Part shown: in pieces, positions 36,285-45,456 of the stretch
Layout of the letters: each line of letters begins with the position of its first letter
How positions within the stretch are numbered: position 1 is the first letter of the stretch
Assembly (NCBI GenBank): GCA_023664385.1
Contig: JAMPFU010000003.1
Location: forward strand, 78,538 to 142,537
Length of the DNA stretch: 64,000 bases
Reading direction: 5' to 3'
Origin: Clostridium sp.
GTDB taxonomy: Bacteria > Bacillota > Clostridia > Lachnospirales > Lachnospiraceae
The notes under the pieces: generated by a model
What the model was told of the DNA's origin: nothing
Databases searched by the model: none
What the model saw: the letters and a program-made list of their open reading frames with translations, nothing else
Program-made: the position numbers and the translations under genes

Positions 36285-37475
36285 TTACCTGCTTATTTCC
36301 TTCACAATTCTTTCCGTCACGTGTCCGTCACAGGCAGACATATACCGTTCCTTAAATTTCTGCCTTAAAGCATGCATCTTATCTTCATTTGTGACGTTCT
36401 TCTCTTTTTCATCTCCAACAATAACATTATACAAAATCCTTACTGCCTCATCAATATTATTATTTTTCACAATATGTCCCGGCAGGCTGCCAAAATCAAG
36501 ATAAAAACCTCTATCCCTTGCATAAGCCTCATAGTCAGGTGCAAAAAACACAATAGGTCTGTCCAAAAGAAGATACTCAAAAAAAATGGAGGAATAATCC
36601 GTTATGAGTACATCGGCACATACAAGAAGCTCGGTGGAATCCTCCCTGCTTTGCGGGTCTCTTTCCTTTTGGTCGCAAGGCATCCTCCCTGCTTCGCGGG
36701 TCCCTCCTTCCGACATGGGATGAAAAGCCTTTATGACGTACAGCTCATTTTTGTATAGCTCGGCGAGCCTGTCTATATACTCCCCGCCAACCACAGTTGC
36801 AGTTCCTGCATTTCCCCTAAAAGTGGATGCCCAAAGAACCACCTTTTTTCCTTCTGCATTAGGGTGTGTACGCTTAAATTTCTCCCTGCACAGGCTTAGA
36901 TATTCCCTGTCAAACAGCCTGTCAGTAATACAGCACCCAAGCGGCTTTACGATTCCCTTGCCAAGCCTCATGGCTGACCGAAAAAACGGCACACAATATT
37001 TTCCGCTTACAGTTACAAGGTCATAATTTTTGTATACATTTCCCCTATATCCCTTTGGTATGTCATCAAATGCGTCATAGCCAAATTTCTTAAATGCACC
37101 ACAGCCATGCCAAAGCTGTATTACCTTTGTTTCCTTTCTTTTTTTACAGGCAGCCACAGGGAGAAAATTGTTACAAATGATAACACAGCCGCTTACGGCA
37201 TACAGCCTCATAAATCCAAGCATTTTTCTCATGCCTGCAAATACACTTATTTTCCCCAAATCAAAAAAACACTCCTGAACGTCAAAGCCCAAATGAAGGA
37301 GGGTGTCCCTTACCTGCTTCATATGCGGGGGACAGTTCTCGTGGTGTGCATCTGCAAGAATAATTTTATTTTTATGAACCGGCTTAAACCGGTTCAGATT
37401 ATATACAAGAGGAAACAAAATATGCTGGGAGAGCATTTTAAGCTGCTGTTTTATTTTAAATTTTATCTTCCTCAT
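36285..37475 (-). CDS. CDP-glycerol glycerophosphotransferase-like protein 2 (TagB/TagF family)
   Basis: 396 residues from ATG 37475, which has GAGG eight bases upstream (an ATG two codons earlier is less likely). Motifs parallel the neighbour: [45 protein letters not shown], and VLITDYSSIFFEYLLLDRPIVFFAPD. Between AFHPM and the LLVCADVLITDYSS block is an insert of about 30 charged residues encoded by a duplicated 21-bp unit (36639-36702). It probably extends the same polymer as 35020, as a primase/polymerase pair like TagB/TagF; which is which cannot be told. Confidence 0.9.
   Translation of the reverse strand: MRKIKFKIKQQLKMLSQHILFPLVYNLNRFKPVHKNKIILADAHHENCPPHMKQVRDTLLHLGFDVQECFFDLGKISVFAGMRKMLGFMRLYAVSGCVIICNNFLPVAACKKRKETKVIQLWHGCGAFKKFGYDAFDDIPKGYRGNVYKNYDLVTVSGKYCVPFFRSAMRLGKGIVKPLGCCITDRLFDREYLSLCREKFKRTHPNAEGKKVVLWASTFRGNAGTATVVGGEYIDRLAELYKNELYVIKAFHPMSEGGTREAGRMPCDQKERDPQSREDSTELLVCADVLITDYSSIFFEYLLLDRPIVFFAPDYEAYARDRGFYLDFGSLPGHIVKNNNIDEAVRILYNVIVGDEKEKNVTNEDKMHALRQKFKERYMSACDGHVTERIVKEISR
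36639..36702 (-). repeat. 21-bp repeat duplicated inside a coding sequence, in two frames
   Basis: ATCCTCCCTGCTTTGCGGGTC (split: 36639-36659) and ATCCTCCCTGCTTCGCGGG plus TC (36682-36702) differ at one base and are 43 bp apart. As 43 is not a multiple of three, the copies are read in different frames (DPQSRED and TREAGRM). It lies in an insert not shared with the paralogue at 35020. Confidence 0.75.
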
Positions 37476-37565
37476 AACCATTACCTCAGTTTCTCAGACA
37501 GCCATTGTTCCATATAGAAATCATATGCCTGGCTCAGCTCTATCATATAGAAATTTTATCATTTT

Positions 37566-38300
37566 CTACTTTGTCATACTCTCATATGCAGATACGGTTT
37601 CCTCCATATCCCCATATTTTATCAGTCTGCCACGTTCAAGAATGACAGCCTTATTACAGATACGCCTTACCTGCTCCATGTTATGTGATACAAACAAAAC
37701 CGTAATGCCCTTATCCATCATGTCCCTTATTTTTTTCTCGCTCTTTTTCTTAAATTTAGCGTCCCCTACGGAAAGCACCTCATCAAGTATCAATATATCA
37801 GGGGAAACGGCTGTTGCAATTGCAAAGCCAAGTCTTGCCCGCATGCCCGATGAATAATTTTTGAGGGGAACGTCAATAAATTCACGAAGCTCGGAAAAAT
37901 CCACAATTTCATCATATTTTTCCTCCATAAATTTTCTGGAATGTCCAAGCACGGCACCGTATAAGAATATATTTTCAGCACCCGTATACTGCATGTCAAA
38001 GCCTGCCCCAAGCTCTATCATGGGGGCAATGACGCCCTGTTTTTCCACCGTACCCTCCGTCGGCTTAAACACCCCTGCGATTACCTTCATAAGCGTGGAT
38101 TTTCCCGCACCATTCAGACCAAGGATTCCTACCCTGTCCCCCTGTTCTACCGTAAAGGATATGTCACGCAGCGCCCAAAACTCATTAAACGAAAGTTCCC
38201 GCTTTATGCGCTTAATAAAATATTCCTTGACGCTGTCTACCTTTTCCCTGCTTAAATTGAAACGCATGCCTACATCCGTAAGCGTAATAATATGATTCAT
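37566..38300 (-). CDS. Polysaccharide/teichoic acid ABC exporter, ATP-binding subunit
   Basis: 244 residues, the short form without the extra C-terminal glycan-binding domain found in Wzt. Walker A GLNGAGKSTLMK, the Q-loop region, signature YSSGMRARLGFAIA, and Walker B ILILDEVLSVGDAKFKKK with the H-loop FVSHNMEQVRRI. It is close to TagH/RfbE/KpsT enzymes that export lipid-linked polymers made in the cytoplasm. It pairs with the permease at 38314 (13-bp gap). Confidence 0.95.
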   Translation of the reverse strand: MNHIITLTDVGMRFNLSREKVDSVKEYFIKRIKRELSFNEFWALRDISFTVEQGDRVGILGLNGAGKSTLMKVIAGVFKPTEGTVEKQGVIAPMIELGAGFDMQYTGAENIFLYGAVLGHSRKFMEEKYDEIVDFSELREFIDVPLKNYSSGMRARLGFAIATAVSPDILILDEVLSVGDAKFKKKSEKKIRDMMDKGITVLFVSHNMEQVRRICNKAVILERGRLIKYGDMEETVSAYESMTK

Positions 38301-38313
38301 AATTTATACCCTT

Positions 38314-39090
38314 TTATATATACAAAATAAAATCGTTCTGTTTTTTTGCAAAGACAAGCCCGCCTGCGATAACGCTTACAAGGGCAAATATGCTTGCGTA
38401 TGCCAGCATCCCCATGTCCATCGCCTCGCCAAACACACAGCTTCTGAAATTTGAAATGATACAGAACAGAGGATTGTATTTTAAGATCCAGCCCACACTG
38501 CTTGTAAGAATCGCATCAGGGTAATAAAATATGGCGCAGGTATACATAACAAGCATAAGGGCGACGTTCCACAAATATTCGAGGTCACGGAAAAAGACAC
38601 CTGCCGTTGCAAGTATCAGTCCCACTCCCACTGATAATACAAATAACACAAGCAATGGCACTACCGAAAATAACATATAAAGGGTTGGATAAACCTTAAG
38701 TGATATAGACACAGCAAACAGCACCACAAGGGATATTAAGAACAGCACATAGTTATATGCTATTCCTGACAGGGGGTAAAGATATTTGGGCACATACACC
38801 TTTTTTATCATTCCCTGATTTGTCCTGATAGACTTTAACGCATTTGTGGTCGACTGCGAAAAAAGGGTATAGATAAGCCGTCCTGCAAGAATATAGACAG
38901 GAAAATCCTTCCCATCATGTCCAAGCAGCGTTCCAAATACAACGGTAAGCACAATCATGGTAAGCAGTGGCTCAGCCATAGACCATATAATGCCGAGATA
39001 TGACCGTCTGTATTTTAATTTGATTCCCTTTCTTACAAGCTCCACAAACAAATTGCCGTATTGCTTAAACTCCTGAAAAAATGTTTTCAT
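38314..39090 (-). CDS. Polysaccharide/teichoic acid ABC exporter, permease subunit
   Basis: 258 residues, ABC-2 type, six TM helices. The N-terminal amphipathic KLKYRRSYLGIIWSMAEPLLTMIVLTVVFG is the hallmark of TagG/Wzm proteins. RLIYTLFSQSTTNALKSI and FFRDLEYLWNVALMLVMYTCAIFYYPDAI also match. It works with the ATPase at 37566 to flip the lipid-linked polymer across the membrane. Confidence 0.94.
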   Translation of the reverse strand: MKTFFQEFKQYGNLFVELVRKGIKLKYRRSYLGIIWSMAEPLLTMIVLTVVFGTLLGHDGKDFPVYILAGRLIYTLFSQSTTNALKSIRTNQGMIKKVYVPKYLYPLSGIAYNYVLFLISLVVLFAVSISLKVYPTLYMLFSVVPLLVLFVLSVGVGLILATAGVFFRDLEYLWNVALMLVMYTCAIFYYPDAILTSSVGWILKYNPLFCIISNFRSCVFGEAMDMGMLAYASIFALVSVIAGGLVFAKKQNDFILYI

Positions 39091-39160
39091 ACTGTTTTAT
39101 ACCGTTTCCCCTAATTAATGATAAACAACCACCTTAAATAACCGATTAGCTGCCACACGC

Positions 39161-40234
39161 TTAATTTGTAATTTCTTTTACTATATCAATCGTCCTGATT
39201 AAACCGTCTGACATATCATAAAGCGGCGTCCAGCCCGTTCCCTTTAATTTCTGACAGTCAAGCAGCGCCTTTGTCGCCTTGGAATAGCCTGCACTTTCCG
39301 TTTTATCAGGAAGCTCATAAACAACCCTTTTGCCAACATAATCCGCTATGACTTTTGCAAGCTCCCGAAGCGTCAAATCGGAGGCATCGGACGCGATATT
39401 GTAAGCCTGTCCATTTTCTCCCTCAAGCATAAGCTTTATAATTGCAGAGGCGGCATCCGCCACATAGACGTATGAATAAAGCTGCATGCCCTCACTTTTT
39501 AACACAATATTCTCGCCATATGCTCCCTTTAAAATAAACTGGGATATCGCCTTCGTGTCCGACAGAAGCATGGTCGGTCCGTAGGTTCTTGAAAGACGTG
39601 GAATAACAACGTCAAGTCCATGCTGCTTCCTATATGCCTGACAAAGCGCCTCTCCCGTCCGTTTGCTCTCAGGATAGCCTGCACGAAGCGTATTGCAGTC
39701 TATATATCCAAGGTAGTCCTCGGCAAATTTATCTGTATCTCCCTTGTTTTCACCGTAAATCTCAACGGATGATAGAAATACGAACCGTTTACAGCCTGCT
39801 TTTTCGGCGAAATCCAAAAGATATTTTGTTCCAAGCACATTTGCAGATATTGTGCCTATGGGGTCGCTTGCATAAGCGGCAGGATGCGTATTGCTTGCAG
39901 CATGTATGACATAATCAATCCCATTCAAATCTGCAGGTTTGCTTATGTCCAACGGTTCATTTATATCGTGGCAGACAAAATGAAGCTTGCCACAATCCAT
40001 ATAGCTTCCAAACCTGTCCCAAGCCTTTTTTTTGCTTCTCCCGATAACATATACGTGAGTTTCTAAGCCCATAACCTCATTTTGGTACATAAGAACGTCA
40101 ACGATAAAGCTTCCTATCATGCCGGTACCGCCTGATATTACTACGGATTTACCTCTTAGCATTTCCCATTTATAATTGCAACAGGCAACACGCTTGATAT
40201 CCTCCATGTAAAGCCTGCTATCATATAATGACAT
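39161..40234 (-). CDS. Extended SDR NAD-dependent epimerase/dehydratase
   Basis: 357 residues; GGAGG eight bases before ATG 40234 decides the start. A 36-residue N-terminal extension precedes the dinucleotide motif SGGTGMIGSFIVDVL. HAASNTHPAAYASDP and the catalytic LSSVEIYGE with YPESK (Tyr/Lys) follow. The C-terminal half resembles sugar-nucleotide epimerases (TYGPTMLLSDTKAISQFI, YNIASDASDLTLRELA). It lies between the ABC permease and the TarI-like cytidylyltransferase. Placement suggests it makes or modifies the activated alditol or sugar, but no dedicated TarJ-type reductase is present, so the exact reaction is open. Confidence 0.85.
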   Translation of the reverse strand: MSLYDSRLYMEDIKRVACCNYKWEMLRGKSVVISGGTGMIGSFIVDVLMYQNEVMGLETHVYVIGRSKKKAWDRFGSYMDCGKLHFVCHDINEPLDISKPADLNGIDYVIHAASNTHPAAYASDPIGTISANVLGTKYLLDFAEKAGCKRFVFLSSVEIYGENKGDTDKFAEDYLGYIDCNTLRAGYPESKRTGEALCQAYRKQHGLDVVIPRLSRTYGPTMLLSDTKAISQFILKGAYGENIVLKSEGMQLYSYVYVADAASAIIKLMLEGENGQAYNIASDASDLTLRELAKVIADYVGKRVVYELPDKTESAGYSKATKALLDCQKLKGTGWTPLYDMSDGLIRTIDIVKEITN

Positions 40235-40294
40235 AACAAAACCTCCGTTACGGAACATCATCCATTTTATGTTTGCTTCGGTATATGTTCCACT

Positions 40295-41011
40295 CTACTT
40301 TAACCACTTGTCTTTTTCTGCTGTCAGATAACCCTTAAATATCTCCAAATCATCCTTTGTGGTAAGCTTTATATTTTTATCAGAGCCCTTTGCAAAATAA
40401 AGCCGTTCTCCAAGCTCCACCATCATTGTATTTGTGTAGGAGGAGCCGTAAATTCCGATTTCCTCCTGAAATGCCTTCTCATATGCCCAAATGAGCTTAT
40501 CCAGCTTGTATGCCTGCGGCGTTGACACTCTCCTCAGTGTCTCCCTCGGAATATATTTTGTTGTGGATTTTTCATCATCGACAACAAAAATCTGCTCATT
40601 GTACGGCAGGGAAGACACGCCATTTCCGTATTCATTACATTTATCAATCACATCATTTAAAACCGCATCATCAACAAGCGGTCTGATTCCGTCGTGAATG
40701 ATAATGTTATCGTCTCCGTCACAGTTATCCTTTAAATGATAAACTCCGTTTCTTATGGACTCCTGCGCACTGCTGCCGCCTGACACGACCCATTTAAGCT
40801 TTGTTATGTTAAACTGCTTTGCATATGCCCAAAGTATATCATGCCAGCCGTCTATACAGACAACCAAAATGGCATCAATCATGTCATGTCTTTCAAAGCT
40901 CTCAAGCGTGTAAATGATGACAGGCTTGTCATATACATTGATAAACTGCTTTGGTATGTCCTGACCCATGCGTGAGCCTGAGCCGCCCGCAATAATAACC
41001 GCTATATTCAT
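40295..41011 (-). CDS. IspD/TarI-like cytidylyltransferase (likely ribitol-5-phosphate)
   Basis: 238 residues from ATG 41011 (GGGAGGAGC seven bases upstream). The nucleotide-binding AVIIAGGSGSRMGQDIPKQFI is shared by IspD and TarI. HDGIRPLVDDAVLNDVI, LRRVSTPQAYKLDKL and KLTTKDDLEIFKGY follow. The ammonium-like and SGG..R..S region (VVSGGSSAQESIRNGV) is also present. Context (two TagB/TagF-like enzymes, SDR) argues for CDP-alditol synthesis rather than the isoprenoid pathway. Sequence alone does not fully separate IspD from TarI. Confidence 0.82.
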   Translation of the reverse strand: MNIAVIIAGGSGSRMGQDIPKQFINVYDKPVIIYTLESFERHDMIDAILVVCIDGWHDILWAYAKQFNITKLKWVVSGGSSAQESIRNGVYHLKDNCDGDDNIIIHDGIRPLVDDAVLNDVIDKCNEYGNGVSSLPYNEQIFVVDDEKSTTKYIPRETLRRVSTPQAYKLDKLIWAYEKAFQEEIGIYGSSYTNTMMVELGERLYFAKGSDKNIKLTTKDDLEIFKGYLTAEKDKWLK

Positions 41012-41033
41012 GTAATGCTCCTCCCACATTTAC

Positions 41034-42359
41034 CTAAATTCCTTCAGAGCTTTCCTTCCTGAAAATGACACGGAAGGTTAAAATCATCAGCTTTATATCA
41101 AGCCAATAGCTGTATTCCTGTATGTATGTCAAATCAAGCTTCAGCTTGTCTATGGGCTTCGTGTTGTATTTGCCGTAAACCTGCGCATAGCCCGTTATGC
41201 CCGCCTTCACCTTCAGCCTTATTGCAAAATCAGGTATTTCCTTGGAATATCTTTCAAATATTTCAGGGCGTTCGGGACGTGGTCCCACAATGGACATATC
41301 CCCTGCAAGCACGTTAAAAAGCTGCGGCAGCTCATCTAAATGCAGTCTTCTTAGCACCCTGCCTACAGGCGTTATCCTGCCGTCATGCTTTTTTGCAAGC
41401 TGTACCCCCTGCTCCTCAGCATCAATACCCATGCTCCTGAATTTCAGCATCATAAAGCGTTTACCCCCAAGCGTAAGCCTCTCCTGCCTATACAAAGCAG
41501 CCCCGCCGTCATAAACCTTTATGAAAAGGGCAATGATAAGCATAAGGGGAGCCGTTACTACGATACCGGCAAGCGCTGTTACTATATCCATCATTCTTTT
41601 CACAAATCTCTGATCCAAATGAAGTCCCTGATTTCGTGAAAGAAAAAGGGGCGTGTCCACAAGATGCATATAATCCGAGCCACGCATAATAATATCCGTA
41701 ATTTTCGGCACAACATAGGTACGGATATCATGCTCATAGCAATATTTCATTATGCCGTTCCGTTCCCCTGAAGGAAGGTCGTACAAAAATACTCCCTCAA
41801 AATTAAGCACATCACTGCATATTCTTTCAAAGCCCTTCTGATAATCTAAAATTTCCTTAACCTCATATTTATCGGTTCTTGTATTCAGCTTTTCAAGGAA
41901 GGTTTCCAGTGGATAGTTGCCGTATATAATAATAACCTTTCTTGGCGGAAAAGCCCTTCCGTATATTACCCTTGTCAGCTTTATCCACACGCCTGCAAAA
42001 ACAATCTGAATCACTGCCCCAAGCAAAACAGGAAGCACAGGCATGTAATCCGTAAAAACCATACAGATAAAAACATAGCCCGCCCCGCTTGAACAGATAA
42101 TGGCAAGCATATGAGAAAGAATCAAATCCACCGACCGCATGTAGCTCACATTATAACCGTTAAAGCTTTTTGTGAGCAGATACATAAATATGGCGTACAG
42201 CCCAATAACCGCCATATGCCCATACTTAAAGAAATGGCTGTTATAGGGATTATGATAATACCGAAACCATACGACAGCAAATGTAAGCGTCTCAAAAATC
42301 CACAATATGAAATTGGACGTTATGCTGAAAATTCGTTTTTGCTGTTCCGATTTGTACAT
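41034..42359 (-). CDS. Undecaprenyl-phosphate sugar phosphotransferase (WcaJ/RfbP type)
   Basis: 441 residues from ATG 42359, which has GGAG six bases upstream (an ATG five codons earlier lacks a site). Four N-terminal TM helices and a Rossmann-like CoA-binding-type middle are followed by the catalytic domain (about 245-441). That has a re-entrant helix (KRMMDIVTALAGIVVTAPLMLIIAL), then KFRSMGIDAEE, RRLHLDELPQLFNVLAGDMSIVGPRPERPEIF and KAGITGYAQVYGKYN. It moves a sugar 1-phosphate onto undecaprenyl phosphate, starting a repeat unit. It suggests that the polymer is assembled on Und-P. Confidence 0.94.
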   Translation of the reverse strand: MYKSEQQKRIFSITSNFILWIFETLTFAVVWFRYYHNPYNSHFFKYGHMAVIGLYAIFMYLLTKSFNGYNVSYMRSVDLILSHMLAIICSSGAGYVFICMVFTDYMPVLPVLLGAVIQIVFAGVWIKLTRVIYGRAFPPRKVIIIYGNYPLETFLEKLNTRTDKYEVKEILDYQKGFERICSDVLNFEGVFLYDLPSGERNGIMKYCYEHDIRTYVVPKITDIIMRGSDYMHLVDTPLFLSRNQGLHLDQRFVKRMMDIVTALAGIVVTAPLMLIIALFIKVYDGGAALYRQERLTLGGKRFMMLKFRSMGIDAEEQGVQLAKKHDGRITPVGRVLRRLHLDELPQLFNVLAGDMSIVGPRPERPEIFERYSKEIPDFAIRLKVKAGITGYAQVYGKYNTKPIDKLKLDLTYIQEYSYWLDIKLMILTFRVIFRKESSEGI

Positions 42360-42426
42360 ATCTTTCTCCGTCATACAATGGCATATAAAGCAATTTCCAT
42401 TATATCATTCATAATCGTTATAACTA

Positions 42427-44250
42427 TTACTCAGGCAACGTAAACGGAGGCAGCGACACAGGAAAATTCATGTTATAAAAAGGATCTCCGTCCTTTAAAA
42501 TATCCTGCCACTTTTCCCTGAACAGGGAAATTTCCTTTTCAAATCTTGCCTTCTTTTCAGGGGTATCTTCATATCCTCTTGATTTGGATTCATAGTGATA
42601 CCATTTTGCATTTGCACAGTAGGTAACCAAAAGACCAGCCCTGCCAACCCGCAGGCAGTAGTCGACGTCATTGCCTGCAACGACAAATTCCTCACATAGC
42701 CCCCCAACCTTGTCAAACACTGCCTTAGGCGTCATAAGGCAGGCAGCAGTAACTGCGCTGAAATTGCTGTTTATCCTTGCCCGCATCATATAACCCATGT
42801 CAGTGTCCTTATAGCCGGAAAAAACATGTCCCGCATAGCCGGCAAAGCCTATGACGATGCCTGCATGCTGCACCGTATCATCTGCAAAAAAAAGTTTTGC
42901 CCCCACAGCTCCCACATCATCCCTCATGCAAATTCCAACCATTCTTGAAAGTGCATCGGGACTAATAAGCTCCGTGTCATTATTTAACAGCAAAATATAT
43001 TCCCCTTTTGCCTTGGAAACGCCAAAATTATTGATTGCCGAATAGTTAAAACCTTTTTCCCATTTTACGACACGGAAGTTGTCGTGCGCCTGCTCCATAG
43101 CCTCATAATACCGGAAGGTTTCTTTTTCGGTGCTTCCATTTTCAACTATGACAAATTCAAAGCTTTTATAAGTGCTTTTATCATATATGGAGCTTACACA
43201 TTTCGTCAAGTCATCTATATGGTCTTTATTTGGAATTATAATGGAAATGAGAGGCTCTTTATCAATGATATACCTTACATCATAAAGCCCGGTCATATCG
43301 GTAAATCCAACCTCTGCCTTAATTCCCACACGGTCTAAATGTGCCTGCAGCGCCCTTCTGCCAGCATCGTAAGCATATTCCTTGCTTTTTGGGTTTCCCG
43401 CAGTAGAGTTTTTGTGAATCCTCCAATGATAGAGGATATGTGGTATATGCTTTATTTTATTTGTCTGCTCAATACATTTCAGTATAAGGTCATAGTCCTG
43501 CGCCCCATCATATTTTTTGTCAAAGGCACCCACCTTATGGATAAGCTCCTTTTTCACAACAAAAAAATGAGTGATATAATTGTGTACCAAAATAAGATCC
43601 ATGGAAAAGTCCGGCTTAAACTTTGGGTTCATCCGCTTATTTCCCTTGGAATTAATCATATCCTCATCCGTATAGATAATGTCATATGCTCCATTATTTG
43701 AAGCCGTGTTTTCATTTAGCGCACTTACAACATGGTAAAGTGCGTCCGGTTCAAGCAGGTCATCATGGTCAAACAGTCCCACATACTCGCCCTTCGCAAG
43801 TGCAAGAGCGGCATTTGTATTTTCCGAAATTCCCTTGTTTTCCTCAAGAAATGCACACGTTATTCTGCTGTCCCTTGCCTGATATTCCTTTATGATATCC
43901 CTTGCAAGCCTGCCTGCCTCTTTTTTTATATCGCTTCCGTCAGCGATGCAAAGCTGCCAATTTTCGTAGGTCTGTGCCATAACGGACGCAATCATCTCAC
44001 GAAGATATTTCTCAGGCGTATTGTAGGTAGGCACAATGACACTAATGATAGGCGCATAGGAAAAGCGGACCTTTTTCTGCCGTTCAAGCTCCTCCGAAGT
44101 AGTCCTATGTTTTTCAAACCATTTCGGATAGTAATAGTCCATTCCCCAAAATACCTGTTTGATTTTTGTTATAAACAGACCAATGCCATTTTTAAATAAA
44201 TATTTTATGCCTTTTATTATACTTTTCGGTTTTAATAATTCTTTGTTCAT
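42427..44250 (-). CDS. Tandem family 2 glycosyltransferase
   Basis: 607 residues from ATG 44250 (GGAG six bases before; the TTG at 44262 is unlikely). Two GT-A domains: domain 1 (about 68-290) with ISVIVPTYNTPEKYLREMI, FDHDDLLEPDALYHV and DYDLILKCIE; domain 2 (about 330-580) with ISIIIPNKDHIDDLTKCV, LLLNNDTELISPDALSRM, and GNDVDYCLRVGRAG. A double-GT2 layout like this is common in O-antigen/rhamnan enzymes that add two sugars in turn. Acceptor and sugars are unknown. It sits between the aminotransferase and the sugar transferase. Confidence 0.92.
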   Translation of the reverse strand: MNKELLKPKSIIKGIKYLFKNGIGLFITKIKQVFWGMDYYYPKWFEKHRTTSEELERQKKVRFSYAPIISVIVPTYNTPEKYLREMIASVMAQTYENWQLCIADGSDIKKEAGRLARDIIKEYQARDSRITCAFLEENKGISENTNAALALAKGEYVGLFDHDDLLEPDALYHVVSALNENTASNNGAYDIIYTDEDMINSKGNKRMNPKFKPDFSMDLILVHNYITHFFVVKKELIHKVGAFDKKYDGAQDYDLILKCIEQTNKIKHIPHILYHWRIHKNSTAGNPKSKEYAYDAGRRALQAHLDRVGIKAEVGFTDMTGLYDVRYIIDKEPLISIIIPNKDHIDDLTKCVSSIYDKSTYKSFEFVIVENGSTEKETFRYYEAMEQAHDNFRVVKWEKGFNYSAINNFGVSKAKGEYILLLNNDTELISPDALSRMVGICMRDDVGAVGAKLFFADDTVQHAGIVIGFAGYAGHVFSGYKDTDMGYMMRARINSNFSAVTAACLMTPKAVFDKVGGLCEEFVVAGNDVDYCLRVGRAGLLVTYCANAKWYHYESKSRGYEDTPEKKARFEKEISLFREKWQDILKDGDPFYNMNFPVSLPPFTLPE

Positions 44251-44280
44251 GTTTTGCTCCAAACAGACTGATGCATCTGC

Positions 44281-45390
44281 TTATATTTTACAGGAAATAA
44301 TAATATCACATATCCTGTCAACATCGGTTAAGGAAAGTCCTGCATAAAGCGGCAGCGTCAAAACCCTCTTGCTGATATGTAACGCCACGGGCGTAAGATT
44401 AGCGTCATACTTTCCGTTGAAGCAGTCAAACGTATTGGTAATCGGGTAAAAATATTTTCTTGCACCGATTCCATGCTGCGCCAAGGCATGAGAAACCCCA
44501 TCCCTGTCCGTACCAAAAAGCTTCTCATCAAAAACAACAGGAAAATATGCATAATTTGTCTGGACGTCAGGCTGCGTACTGTTCAATCTAATACCGGCAA
44601 TATTACTAAGACGTTCCGTATACCGCTCAACTACAAGCCTGCGTTTTTCAATCTCCTCATCAATATGCCGCAAATTACAGACTCCCATTGCGGCACAAAA
44701 TTCATTCATTTTAGCATTTGCACCGATGCCATCCACCGTCTCCTCATCACGTATTCCAAAGTTCTTCAGCCTGTAAAGCTCTATTCCAAATATCTCATCG
44801 GCAAAGCATGCTGCCCCGCCTTCAATCGTATGAAATACCTTAGTTGCATGAAAACTAAAGCAGGCAACATCTCCATAACAACCTGTACCCTTTCCCTTAT
44901 AAGTTACCCCAAATGTATGGGCTGCATCATAGATAACCTTCAAGCCATGCTTTTTCGCAATGCTGTCTATGGCTTCAATATCGCAAACATTTCCATAAAC
45001 ATGAACCGGCACTATGGCACAGGTTTTGTCCGTAATTAAAGCCTCCAGCTTTGAAGCATCAATTGTAAAATCCTTCGGATTAATATCACAAAAAACCGGC
45101 TTCAAGCCATTTCTTACTATGGCATGGGTCGTGGATGCAAAGGTAAAGGGTGTCGTAATAACCTCCCCCTGGAGCTTTAACGCCTGCAAGGAAAGCTCCA
45201 GCGCCATGTGCCCGTTTGTAAATAAATCCAGCATCGGCACGCCGAGATACTCCTTCAACTGCTCCTTAAGCTTATTATGCTCAGGTCCCATATTTGTAAG
45301 CCAGTGGGTGTCCCACATTCCCTTTATTTCATCAACATACTCATCAAAGTCAGGAAGGGAAGACCTTGTTACTAAAATATTTTGCGACAT
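44281..45390 (-). CDS. DegT/DnrJ/EryC1/StrS sugar aminotransferase
   Basis: 369 residues from ATG 45390 with GGAGG seven bases upstream. PLP-dependent; the pattern is LFTNGHMALELSLQALKL, ITTPFTFASTTHAIVRNGLKPVFCDI, VIYDAAHTFGVTYKGKGTG, and the PLP Lys in CFSFHATKVFHTIEGGAACF. It aminates a keto group of a dTDP-sugar, most simply C4 of the rfbB product, as VioA does. With rfbA/rfbB in this window and rfbC next to it, a 4-amino-4,6-dideoxy sugar is plausible. C3 versus C4 specificity is not visible. Confidence 0.92.
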   Translation of the reverse strand: MSQNILVTRSSLPDFDEYVDEIKGMWDTHWLTNMGPEHNKLKEQLKEYLGVPMLDLFTNGHMALELSLQALKLQGEVITTPFTFASTTHAIVRNGLKPVFCDINPKDFTIDASKLEALITDKTCAIVPVHVYGNVCDIEAIDSIAKKHGLKVIYDAAHTFGVTYKGKGTGCYGDVACFSFHATKVFHTIEGGAACFADEIFGIELYRLKNFGIRDEETVDGIGANAKMNEFCAAMGVCNLRHIDEEIEKRRLVVERYTERLSNIAGIRLNSTQPDVQTNYAYFPVVFDEKLFGTDRDGVSHALAQHGIGARKYFYPITNTFDCFNGKYDANLTPVALHISKRVLTLPLYAGLSLTDVDRICDIIISCKI

Positions 45391-45456
45391 ATTATGCCTC
45401 CTGATAATACAATATACATTCACGATATATGTATTTTGAACGATATATTTTATAGT

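Noticed and set aside
36639-36702. Short CRISPR-like repeats
   Set aside because: Only two copies, inside a coding frame, with a 22-bp gap and no leader or cas genes.
40295-41011. IspD of the isoprenoid pathway
   Set aside because: Possible by sequence, but position among TagF-like, ABC exporter and SDR genes makes a TarI-type role more likely.
44358-44552. Small frames antisense or out of frame to the aminotransferase and other genes
   Set aside because: They overlap well-supported genes, lack ribosome-binding sites and show no protein-like composition.
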